Numbered from the stretch's first letter, positions 1 to 4,699 are shown. The stretch: DNA of 5,666 nt from Microgenomates group bacterium (GCA_028276105.1 JAPYWZ010000046.1:1-5666); one strand, 5' to 3'. Numbers and translations: made by a program. The notes: generated by a model from the letters alone, not told the origin.

Positions 1-762
1 ATAGGGTACTTCTTCCAAAGAAATTTCAACCCCCAAATCACCCCGGGCAACCATAATCCCATCAGAACTATCAATTATTTCATCAATATTTTTCAAAGCT
101 TTTTTTGTTTCGATCTTACTTATTACTTTTGCATTTAACTTATATTTTTCCATTTCCCTTCTTAAAATTAAAATATCCTCTTTTGAACGAACAAAAGACA
201 AAGCGACAAAATCAATTTCCGTCAAAGAGGCAAGTTTCAAACCCTCAAAATCGCGATCAATTAATGAAGAAAAAGGTAGATCTAAACCTGGCACATTTAA
301 GTTCTTCCGATTTTCAATTATCCCATCTTGCAAAGATTTTAAATAAACCTTCCCTTCTTTTTTTATCACTTCGAATCGAAAAAGACCATCGGCAATTAAA
401 ACCAAATCTCCCTCTTTTAAATATTCTTCTAAAGTTGGTTCGGTGGAGGTAATGCCTTTTAATTTTTTTTCAAAAACCCTTTGACCAAACGGGTAAAGGT
501 TGTCTTTTTTTACTTCCAGTTTGTCATCCACCAGATTAACTCTTAAACTAGGCCCTTGCAAATCAATTAATGTTCCAACTGAAACCCCCAATTTTTGCGC
601 CACTTTTTTTACTCTTTCAATTCTTTCTCGATGCCAATCAATAGTTCCATGTTTAAAATTAAAACGAAAAATATTGACTCCTGCTTTTATTAATTCTTCA
701 ATTTTTTCAAAAGAATCACAGGCTGGGCCGATTGTAGCAATAATTTTGGTTAATTTTTTCAT
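1..762 (-). CDS. pyk: Pyruvate kinase, N-terminal 254 residues (3' end outside window)
   Basis: Cytosolic last enzyme of glycolysis, making pyruvate and ATP from phosphoenolpyruvate and ADP. The reading frame stays open from the ATG at 762 to the window edge. It starts with the family hallmark TKIIATIGPA (residues 5-14), followed by NIFRFNFKHG (30-39) and DLQGPSLR (67-74). The B domain lies at about 70-155, then VALSFVRS (186-193), the active-site signature VISKIETKKAL (213-223) and ARGDLGVE (239-246). By family knowledge K216 is the catalytic lysine, and E218 and D242 bind the divalent metal. The start is supported by GAGGTG nine bases upstream. About half of a usual ~470-residue protein is present; the rest of the A domain and the C domain lie outside. 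Oddity: the serine of the usual NFSHG is lysine (K37), and the usual DTKGPE reads DLQGPS. It follows the exporter genes on the same strand after a 54-base gap. Confidence 0.96.
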   Translation of the reverse strand, partial: MKKLTKIIATIGPACDSFEKIEELIKAGVNIFRFNFKHGTIDWHRERIERVKKVAQKLGVSVGTLIDLQGPSLRVNLVDDKLEVKKDNLYPFGQRVFEKKLKGITSTEPTLEEYLKEGDLVLIADGLFRFEVIKKEGKVYLKSLQDGIIENRKNLNVPGLDLPFSSLIDRDFEGLKLASLTEIDFVALSFVRSKEDILILRREMEKYKLNAKVISKIETKKALKNIDEIIDSSDGIMVARGDLGVEISLEEVPY

Positions 763-771
763 TTTTTCTAA

Positions 772-777
772 CACCTC
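772..777 (-). promoter_or_regulatory. Shine-Dalgarno site of pyruvate kinase
   Basis: GAGGTG on the minus strand, nine bases before the ATG at 762. It is the only clear Shine-Dalgarno sequence before a protein start in this window, and it fixes the pyk start. Confidence 0.7.
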
Positions 778-783
778 GAAGGT

Positions 784-789
784 ATTATA
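784..789 (-). promoter_or_regulatory. Possible -10 box for pyruvate kinase
   Basis: A perfect TATAAT on the minus strand lies 21 bases before the pyk ATG, in the gap after the permease stop. No TTGACA-like hexamer stands 16-18 bases upstream. It would give a leader of about 15 nt starting at the GAGGTG site. In such AT-rich DNA this box may be chance, and pyk may instead be read through from the exporter genes. Confidence 0.4.
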
Positions 790-816
790 ATATTCAACAC
801 CTTGGTAATATTTAAT

Positions 817-1572
817 TTATACCACATCGGCAAAATTTTTCTCCAGTTTTGAAAAAATCTTTTTGGCAATAAAAAATAAAATTAATGATAATAAAACTCC
901 AATCGAAAAACTTGACCATTTGGGAAAATTACCCCCAAAAAGTACTTGCCGGTAGGCATTAATAAAAACCGCCATCGGATTTAATTGAAAAACAATTCGA
1001 TATTTTTCTGGAAAAAACTCAACCGCATAAATCACTGGCGTTACATAAAACCACAAGGTAATTATTAAATTAAAAAGATACTGAACATCGCGATAATAAA
1101 GATTAAAAGAAGAAAGAATAAGGGCCAAACTATAAACAAACAAAAACTCAATTAAAAATATTAAAAAGAAAAAAAGAATAAATGGCGAAAAAGCGACTTT
1201 AAAAAAAAACATCATTAAAATAAAGATTAAAAAAGAAAGAAAGAAATCAAAGGTTTTGGCCAAAAGGGTTGATAAGACCAAAATTTCTCTTGGGAAATAA
1301 ATTTTTTTGATCAAAGAAGCATCAGAGACAAAAACATTCATCGCCGATTGCAAACTATTAACCATAAAAAGCCAAGGTAAAAGGCCAGCATAAATAAAAA
1401 GAGGATAGGGAACACCAAGACTTCCCATCTTTAAAATCTTTGAAAAAACAAAACTCATTATTATCATCTGAAAAAATGGGTTTAAAACAATCCAAAAAAA
1501 CCCTAAAAACGACTGCTTATACCTTGCCTTAATCTCCCGCAAAGTTAGTTTTTTTATTAACGGCCAATACAT
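817..1572 (-). CDS. wzm: ABC-2 type polysaccharide exporter permease (Wzm/TagG family)
   Basis: Membrane subunit of an ABC transporter that exports surface polysaccharide or lipid-linked glycan. The 251 residues match the usual family length of about 260. Family landmarks are LREIKARYKQSFLGFFW (11-27), PLFIYAGLLPWLF (57-69), the LYYRDVQYLFN loop (158-168), FYVTPVIY (175-182) and LNPMAVFINAYRQVLF (197-212). Hydrophobic stretches near 22-48, 57-78, 109-157 (two spans), 166-184 and 223-242 fit six membrane helices. The start at 1572 has no Shine-Dalgarno sequence; a TAAAAT eight bases upstream could be a -10 box but lies in nearly pure A/T. It follows the ATPase gene after 39 bases, so the two are probably co-transcribed. 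The exported sugar cannot be read from the sequence. Confidence 0.93.
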   Translation of the reverse strand: MYWPLIKKLTLREIKARYKQSFLGFFWIVLNPFFQMIIMSFVFSKILKMGSLGVPYPLFIYAGLLPWLFMVNSLQSAMNVFVSDASLIKKIYFPREILVLSTLLAKTFDFFLSFLIFILMMFFFKVAFSPFILFFFLIFLIEFLFVYSLALILSSFNLYYRDVQYLFNLIITLWFYVTPVIYAVEFFPEKYRIVFQLNPMAVFINAYRQVLFGGNFPKWSSFSIGVLLSLILFFIAKKIFSKLEKNFADVV

Positions 1573-1586
1573 TAAACAAAATTTTA

Positions 1587-1631
1587 AATTTTTAATTGTA
1601 ATTTTTAATTTTTATTTTTTAATTTTTAATT
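1587..1631. repeat. Low-complexity A/T repeat between ATPase and permease
   Basis: Three exact copies of the 11-mer AATTTTTAATT start at 1587, 1600 and 1621. The third lies inside the last codons of the ATPase gene and encodes part of its lysine-rich end (NELKIKK). The tract fills the gap between the two exporter genes and contains no ribosome-binding site. Confidence 0.7.
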
Positions 1632-2367
1632 CGTTTTCGTATCTTTTTATTCCTTCATCAACCTCCCCTTGGTATTCCACTTTTCCTTCTTTTAAATATA
1701 TAACTTTTTCACAAAAATTTTTTACCTGCTCCATGCTGTGGGAAACAAAAACAATCGTTACTTTTTGCTTTTTAAACTCATTCATCTTATCTAAACATTT
1801 TTTTTGAAAAGAAATATCGCCAACCGCCAAAATTTCATCAACCAAAAGAATCTCGGGCTTGGAAAAAACCGCCACCGAAAAAGCCAGTCTCATAAACATT
1901 CCTAAAGAGTAGTATTTAACTGGAGTAAAAATAAAATCCATTGGAATCTCAGAAAAAGCAACAATCTCAGAAAACTTCTCAACCAGATATCTTTCATCCA
2001 TCCCCAAAATCACCCCGTTTAAAAAGATATTTTCTTTACCCGAAAGCTCCGGGTGAAAACCAGCACCCAATTCAATCAAAGGAACCACTCTTCCATAAAC
2101 GTTTACTTTGCCACTGGTTGGATAAGAAACACCAGCGATAAGTTTAAGGAGAGTCGACTTACCAGCACCATTTTTGCCAATCACCCCAACCGTTTCTCCT
2201 TTTTTTATTGAAAGATTAATATTTTTTAACGCATCAACTTTTTCAATCGTTTTTTTTCGAGTAAAAAAAGCTTGAAAGAATTCTTTAAGAGTTTTTTGAT
2301 AAAAAAGGGGATAGCTTTTGGAGACATTTTTGAAAGAAATAGCAATATTATTATCCATAGAATTCAT
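1612..2367 (-). CDS. wzt: ABC exporter ATPase (Wzt/TagH family, without sugar-binding domain)
   Basis: Cytoplasmic ATP-hydrolysing subunit that powers glycan export through the neighbouring permease. Residues counted from 2367: Walker A GKNGAGKST (64-72), the Wzt-type segment LIELGAGFHPELSGKENI (97-114), the ABC signature YSLGMFMRLAFS (153-164), Walker B and D-loop ILLVDEILAVGD (173-184) and switch histidine H210 in VSHS. The signature usually begins YSSGM; here the second position is leucine. The protein ends at 251 residues, so it lacks the C-terminal carbohydrate-binding domain of long Wzt proteins that recognise chain-end modifications. The ATG at 2358 (giving MDNNIAISFKNVSK) may be the true start, because a TATAAT overlaps the 2367 ATG and lies seven bases before 2358. 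Gene order is ATPase then permease, the reverse of most O-antigen loci. Confidence 0.95.
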   Translation of the reverse strand: MNSMDNNIAISFKNVSKSYPLFYQKTLKEFFQAFFTRKKTIEKVDALKNINLSIKKGETVGVIGKNGAGKSTLLKLIAGVSYPTSGKVNVYGRVVPLIELGAGFHPELSGKENIFLNGVILGMDERYLVEKFSEIVAFSEIPMDFIFTPVKYYSLGMFMRLAFSVAVFSKPEILLVDEILAVGDISFQKKCLDKMNEFKKQKVTIVFVSHSMEQVKNFCEKVIYLKEGKVEYQGEVDEGIKRYENELKIKK

Positions 2368-2371
2368 TATA
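2366..2371 (-). promoter_or_regulatory. -10 box of the exporter ATPase, overlapping its first ATG
   Basis: A TATAAT on the minus strand includes the first two bases of the ATG at 2367. Transcription would begin near 2359, at the second in-frame ATG (2358), giving a leaderless message. No convincing -35 hexamer is present. An AGAGAG tract at 2380-2385 is a weak alternative ribosome-binding site for the 2367 start, at a long spacing. Confidence 0.4.
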
Positions 2372-2391
2372 TCAAAAAATCTCTCTTAAAT

Positions 2392-2411
2392 GTTCCACGT
2401 TATACGTTATA
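2392..2411 (+). repeat. 20-bp interspersed repeat, copy 1
   Basis: GTTCCACGTTATACGTTATA is identical to 5282-5301. It contains the heptamer CGTTATA twice in tandem. This copy lies in the divergent gap between the exporter ATPase and tRNA-Thr. Both copies point toward the plus-strand unit downstream. Confidence 0.85.
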
Positions 2412-2420
2412 TGTTTATTG

Positions 2421-2426
2421 TATAAT
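2421..2426 (+). promoter_or_regulatory. -10 box of the tRNA-Thr/tRNA-Arg unit
   Basis: A perfect TATAAT ends 21 bases before the first tRNA-Thr base, giving an expected 5' leader of about 15 nt. The position expected for a -35 box reads CGTTAT and falls in the 20-bp repeat; it is a poor match. The two tRNAs are eight bases apart and probably share this promoter. Confidence 0.55.
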
Positions 2427-2447
2427 ATTAAAAACTGGAGGATAAAC

Positions 2448-2519
2448 GCCTGGATAGCTCAATGGTAGAGCAGCTGTTTTGTAAACAGCAGGTTAGGAGT
2501 TCGAGTCTCCTTCCAGGCT
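2448..2519 (+). tRNA. trnT: tRNA-Thr(UGU), CCA not encoded
   Basis: A full cloverleaf is visible. The acceptor GCCTGGA pairs perfectly with TCCAGGC, the D stem is GCTC/GAGC with GG in its loop, the anticodon stem is GCTGT/ACAGC, and the T stem AGGAG/CTCCT has loop TTCGAGT. The anticodon loop TTTGTAA places TGT at 2480-2482, reading ACA (Thr). G1-C72 and C2-G71 fit threonine identity. The discriminator base is U, and no CCA follows, so a CCA-adding enzyme would be needed. Confidence 0.96.
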
Positions 2520-2527
2520 CAAAAAAA

Positions 2528-2602
2528 GAGCCCGTAGTTCAACGGATAGAACGAATCCCTTCTAAGGATTAGATGGCAGTTCGATTCTGCCCGGGCTCAC
2601 CA
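2528..2602 (+). tRNA. trnR: tRNA-Arg(UCU), CCA encoded
   Basis: A full cloverleaf is visible. The acceptor GAGCCCG pairs with CGGGCTC, the D stem is GTTC/GAAC, the anticodon stem AATCC/GGATT has loop CTTCTAA, and the T stem GGCAG/CTGCC has loop TTCGATT. Anticodon TCT at 2561-2563 reads AGA (Arg), an important codon in A-rich genes such as these. Discriminator A is at 2599 and CCA is encoded at 2600-2602, unlike in the neighbouring tRNA-Thr. Confidence 0.96.
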
Positions 2603-2605
2603 AAT

Positions 2606-2689
2606 CACCAAACACCAAACACCAAACATCTAACATCTAACACCAAGCATCAAACATCTAACTTCTAACATCTAACACCAAACACTAAA
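2606..2689 (+). repeat. 12-copy heptamer tandem array after tRNA-Arg
   Basis: Twelve consecutive 7-bp units without slippage follow the consensus CAYCWAA: CACCAAA three times, CATCTAA twice, CACCAAG, CATCAAA, CATCTAA, CTTCTAA, CATCTAA, CACCAAA and CACTAAA. Units are degenerate but the 7-bp phase is exact over 84 bases. A further CACCAAA plus one T (2598-2605) immediately precedes it and includes the tRNA-Arg CCA end. Confidence 0.92.
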
Positions 2690-2694
2690 TATAT

Positions 2695-2828
2695 ATATCA
2701 AAAATCATATATCACCCTCCGATTCGGAGGGCAAAATGACAAATCAAAAAGCAAAAAGAGCTATATATTTATTTACTTTGCTTATTTTTTATTTTTAATA
2801 TGTCATTTTGCATTTTGATTTTTGATAT
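2695..2828. repeat. Nested inverted repeat, MITE-like or terminator-like
   Basis: The outer arms are 2695-2707 (ATATCAAAAATCA) and 2816-2828, exact reverse complements over 13 bp. The inner arms are 2731-2741 (GCAAAATGACA) and 2801-2811, exact over 11 bp. The left side carries an extra GC-rich hairpin between its two arms. No coding capacity is visible inside. It could be a small non-autonomous element, or a structured terminator between the convergent tRNA and abiE units. Confidence 0.6.
2715..2731. terminator. GC-rich hairpin, possible bidirectional terminator
   Basis: CCCTCCG and CGGAGGG form a perfect 7-bp stem with an ATT loop in otherwise AT-rich DNA, downstream of tRNA-Arg and of the abiE pair. 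No T-run follows directly on the plus strand. The minus strand continues into a U-rich but interrupted stretch. It may only be a dispersed palindromic repeat. Confidence 0.35.
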
Positions 2829-2844
2829 TTGATATTTGATATAT
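2803..2844 (+). repeat. Six-unit heptamer run of the GATATTT type
   Basis: Six units in 7-bp phase: TCATTTT, GCATTTT, GATTTTT, GATATTT, GATATTT, GATATAT. It overlaps the right arms of the nested inverted repeat and has the same unit length as the array after tRNA-Arg. Confidence 0.7.
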
Positions 2845-2848
2845 TAAC

Positions 2849-2870
2849 AACGTTTACACAATGTTTACAC
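2849..2870 (+). repeat. 11-bp tandem pair (AAYGTTTACAC), copy 1
   Basis: AACGTTTACAC is followed directly by AATGTTTACAC. A matching pair stands at 5249-5270, and the 16 bases ACAACGTTTACACAAT at 2847-2862 recur at 5258-5273. Confidence 0.75.
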
Positions 2871-2900
2871 TACTTTTTATACTAATTTTCACTCTCCCAA

Positions 2901-2950
2901 TCTCCATTTATCTCTACTTATCTCTATTTATCTCCATTTATCTCCATTTA
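2901..2950 (+). repeat. Five-copy decamer tandem array
   Basis: Five 10-bp units lie in exact phase: TCTCCATTTA, TCTCTACTTA, TCTCTATTTA, TCTCCATTTA, TCTCCATTTA. A partial sixth (TCTC) follows. The unit fits ten bases, about one DNA helical turn. Confidence 0.85.
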
Positions 2951-2960
2951 TCTCTTTTCA

Positions 2961-3027
2961 CATTCGCATTATTCGCGTCATTCACATATTCATTCGCATC
3001 ATTCGTATCTTTTAATTCTGATTTCAA
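2961..3027 (+). repeat. 67-bp direct repeat, left copy flanking abiE
   Basis: The layout is three 9-mers of the type CATTCGCAT, a 3-base spacer, two more 9-mers, then C and TTTTAATTCTGATTTCAA. It aligns without gaps to 4593-4659, with 58 of 67 positions identical by my count; 29 bases (2989-3017 and 4621-4649) match exactly. Confidence 0.85.
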
Positions 3028-3047
3028 CCCTTCAACTTCGCTCAAGG
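3028..3047. repeat. Degenerate hairpin-type repeat overlapping the abiEii stop
   Basis: CCCTTCAACTTCGCTCAAGG resembles a decayed form of a dispersed palindrome of the CCCT(N)nAGGG type with arms around CTTCG. The abiEii stop codon TGA (minus strand, 3042-3044) lies inside it. The link to a wider repeat family is from memory and is uncertain. Confidence 0.4.
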
Positions 3048-3893
3048 TAAACCGATTTCAACTGATTCAACAAGCTTCTCCATAATCATCTTATAATTCT
3101 TAGCAAAATCCCAAACAAAACTCTGATCTTGAATGAAATTATTTAAATCATAAGCCAGTTTTTCCGGCGTGACTTTTTTCTTTATCCTTTCTTTTAAAGC
3201 CTTTTTTAAATCTTTAAGATTTTTTATGCCGGTTATTTTTTTTAACATCTTCCAATTAGGCTGAATCTTATTTTTTAAAAACCAATAGAGATCATAAAAA
3301 TCTCTTCCCTTAATATCAACCTCATTTTCTTTTCCCTTATACCAAATCCGGTATAAAAAAGCATTGATTTTTCCTGCCATAAGCGAAGGCAAATCATAAC
3401 TTTTTGCTACAAAATTAAAACCATATTTAGAAATTGGTGTTAAAATAAATTTAGAAAAAGGCTCAATTTTTGATGACAGTTCTATCTTAACCAAAAGATT
3501 GTCGGTCTCTTCATCTGAAGATAAACCAATTTTTCGCAAAACCGGAAATTTAAAATAAATACGCCAGTCTTTTTGAATTTTTATTTTCAAATCTTTAAAA
3601 TATTTTTCTTTAATTTCTTTTTCAAGATAATTTGAAAAATTATCAATAAAGTCTTTACCCACTTTTTTTTCGTCATAATCAAAGTCTAAATCCTCAGAAA
3701 GTCGTGGTAAATCATAAATCACCCGCAAACACGATCCACCTTTAAAAATCAATTCTTTTGTTTTTTTATTGTTATATATTAAAGAAAGAATCAAATACTG
3801 AATATACTCCTTTAAAAAATTTCTTATGACTAATGAAGAAATACCTAGTCTCTTTTTTTCATCAACAATTTGTTTTAAAACCTCCTCAAGCAT
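3042..3893 (-). CDS. abiEii: AbiEii family nucleotidyltransferase toxin
   Basis: Toxin of the AbiE toxin-antitoxin and phage-defence family: a cytoplasmic nucleotidyltransferase of the polymerase-beta fold, whose characterised relatives block growth and, in studied members, modify tRNA or bind GTP. The 283 residues show the four expected blocks: KGGSCLRVIYDLPRLSEDLD (51-70, with GGS at 52-54 and D68, D70), VKIELS (135-140, third acidic residue E138), LMAGKINAFLYR (171-182, K175) and KGRDFYDLYW (195-204). All catalytic-type residues look intact, so the toxin is probably active. Its start overlaps the antitoxin stop by eight bases (ATGCTTGA), with no upstream Shine-Dalgarno sequence, so translation is likely coupled. 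The last residues and the stop run into repeat DNA. Confidence 0.95.
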   Translation of the reverse strand: MLEEVLKQIVDEKKRLGISSLVIRNFLKEYIQYLILSLIYNNKKTKELIFKGGSCLRVIYDLPRLSEDLDFDYDEKKVGKDFIDNFSNYLEKEIKEKYFKDLKIKIQKDWRIYFKFPVLRKIGLSSDEETDNLLVKIELSSKIEPFSKFILTPISKYGFNFVAKSYDLPSLMAGKINAFLYRIWYKGKENEVDIKGRDFYDLYWFLKNKIQPNWKMLKKITGIKNLKDLKKALKERIKKKVTPEKLAYDLNNFIQDQSFVWDFAKNYKMIMEKLVESVEIGLP

Positions 3894-4518
3894 AGTATTT
3901 TTTAAAAATCAAATTGATAACTTTTATCACTCTTTTGTTTTTACAAATTGATCCGTATTTTTTTATCTCTAAAAAATCTTTTTTGCTTAAATTTTCCCAA
4001 TTGATTCTTAGTTCCTCAACATTTTTTTCATTGATAGGTGTTTTTTTAAAAAATCGAAGATATAAATAATCAAAAAGAGCTTTGGTTTTTGTGGCGATAA
4101 ATATGTTGGATAAAGAAGTTTTTTTTATGGTATAGCCAAAAAATAAAATAGGGGAGAGAGAGTAGTAAACGAATCTTCCCAATTTATTATTAAAAATTTT
4201 TGTCTTTTTGGTAGTGACACTGGTTAAAGCAAAAACTCCTTCGGTCAAAAGCCCGTATTTGTCCATCACATACTCACAAGAAAGATATGAGGGTTCATAA
4301 ATTTTATTGGCAATATATTCCAAATAAGTTTGTCTGTCTTCTTTTTCCAATTTTGATTTTAAAATATACTGCCCTTTTTTTATCCTTATTAAAACATCTT
4401 TTTTTGTCCAATATTTAAGATTAAAATTCAGATTTTCTTCATCTTTTTCAAACTGTCGAAAAGCTTCTTTACTAATAATCAGTAATTTTTCCAAATTTTT
4501 CAGTTGATTTTTTTTCAT
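3886..4518 (-). CDS. abiEi: AbiEi family antitoxin and transcriptional autorepressor
   Basis: Antitoxin partner of the AbiEii toxin; characterised relatives also repress their own operon through an N-terminal winged helix. In the 210 residues, about 1-60 form the helix-rich DNA-binding part, ending in KKDVLIRIKKGQYIL (39-53), the usual strand-turn wing before the body. The diagnostic AbiEi core follows: SYLSCEYVMDKYGLLTEG (77-94), ALTSVTTKKTKIF (97-109), then LGRFVYYSLSPILFFGY (113-129) and ATKTKALFDYLYLRF (142-156). The start at 4518 follows a weak GGAAA about 11 bases upstream and a consensus promoter. It overlaps abiEii by eight bases, antitoxin first as usual. Regulation by the inverted repeat at 4534-4558 is inferred. 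Codon use is strongly A-rich, with lysine as the dominant residue. Confidence 0.92.
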   Translation of the reverse strand: MKKNQLKNLEKLLIISKEAFRQFEKDEENLNFNLKYWTKKDVLIRIKKGQYILKSKLEKEDRQTYLEYIANKIYEPSYLSCEYVMDKYGLLTEGVFALTSVTTKKTKIFNNKLGRFVYYSLSPILFFGYTIKKTSLSNIFIATKTKALFDYLYLRFFKKTPINEKNVEELRINWENLSKKDFLEIKKYGSICKNKRVIKVINLIFKKYYA

Positions 4519-4533
4519 ATTTTATTATTTCCA

Positions 4534-4558
4534 ATTTAGTAGAAAAATTATACTAAAT
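4534..4558. promoter_or_regulatory. 25-bp inverted repeat over the abiE -10 box, candidate AbiEi operator
   Basis: ATTTAGTA (4534-4541) and TACTAAAT (4551-4558) are perfect 8-bp inverted arms around a 9-base spacer. The repeat covers the abiE -10 box and the expected transcription start. Characterised AbiEi proteins bind inverted repeats of similar size at their own promoters, so this is the obvious binding site. The assignment is inference; the symmetry is directly visible. Confidence 0.75.
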
Positions 4559-4575
4559 AAGAAACAATATGTCAA
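4547..4575 (-). promoter_or_regulatory. Consensus sigma-70-type promoter of abiEi-abiEii
   Basis: On the minus strand, TTGACA (4575-4570) is separated by exactly 17 bases from TATAAT (4552-4547). Both boxes match consensus in all six positions. Transcription would start near 4540, about 22 bases before the abiEi ATG. It is the strongest promoter in the window, as expected for a unit held down by its own repressor. Confidence 0.88.
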
Positions 4576-4592
4576 GCGAATTTATCTGATTT

Positions 4593-4659
4593 TATTCGCA
4601 TAATTCGCGTTATTTGAATCTTCATTCGCATCATTCGTATCTTTTAATTTTGATTTTAA
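4593..4659 (+). repeat. 67-bp direct repeat, right copy flanking abiE
   Basis: Same layout as the left copy: TATTCGCAT, AATTCGCGT and TATTTGAAT, a CTT spacer, CATTCGCAT and CATTCGTAT, then C and TTTTAATTTTGATTTTAA. It lies just upstream of the abiE promoter, in the divergent gap. A GC-rich hairpin and a GATTTCAACT motif follow; the left copy is followed by a similar composite. Confidence 0.85.
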
Positions 4660-4663
4660 TTTC

Positions 4664-4681
4664 CCCGCCGTCTTAGGCGGG
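4664..4681. repeat. GC-rich hairpin next to the right direct repeat
   Basis: CCCGCC and GGCGGG pair over 6 bp around the loop GTCTTA. No T-run follows on either strand, and it lies between two divergent promoters, so a terminator role is unlikely. It is more likely part of a dispersed repeat. Confidence 0.5.
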
Positions 4682-4699
4682 CTGATTTCAACTCTTAAT

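Larger units (their letters stand above)
2603..3041. other. Gene-free convergent gap filled with short repeats
   Basis: This 439-base gap separates the plus-strand tRNAs from the end of the minus-strand abiE pair. In order it holds a 12-copy heptamer array, nested inverted repeats around a GC-rich hairpin, a second heptamer run, an 11-bp tandem pair, a decamer array and the left copy of a long direct repeat. I see no credible gene. Its tail-to-tail position suits transcription termination from both sides. Confidence 0.85.

Noticed and set aside
105..790. Two plus-strand open frames of 115 and 96 codons
   Set aside because: They lie opposite the clearly identified pyruvate kinase and match no family.
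1941..2141. Plus-strand open frame of 66 codons
   Set aside because: Antisense to the conserved core of the exporter ATPase.
2437..2441. GGAGG just before tRNA-Thr
   Set aside because: No start codon or reading frame follows; it lies in the tRNA leader and is probably chance.
2528..2602. tRNA-Arg as an integration site for an island containing abiE
   Set aside because: No second copy of the tRNA 3' end and no integrase is seen in the window; the direct repeats flanking abiE are unrelated to the tRNA.
2606..3008. Short repeats as a CRISPR array
   Set aside because: Units are 7-11 bp in direct tandem with no unique spacers, and there are no cas genes.
2861..3085. Plus-strand open frame of 74 codons, very hydrophobic
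   Set aside because: It is a translation of the decamer and 9-mer repeats (IYLYLSLF-type repetition), overlaps the abiEii end and has no ribosome-binding site.
3881..3887. GAGGAGG, a strong Shine-Dalgarno-like sequence inside the first codons of abiEii
   Set aside because: It lies after the abiEii start, and no in-frame start codon follows at a usable distance; it encodes Glu-Glu.
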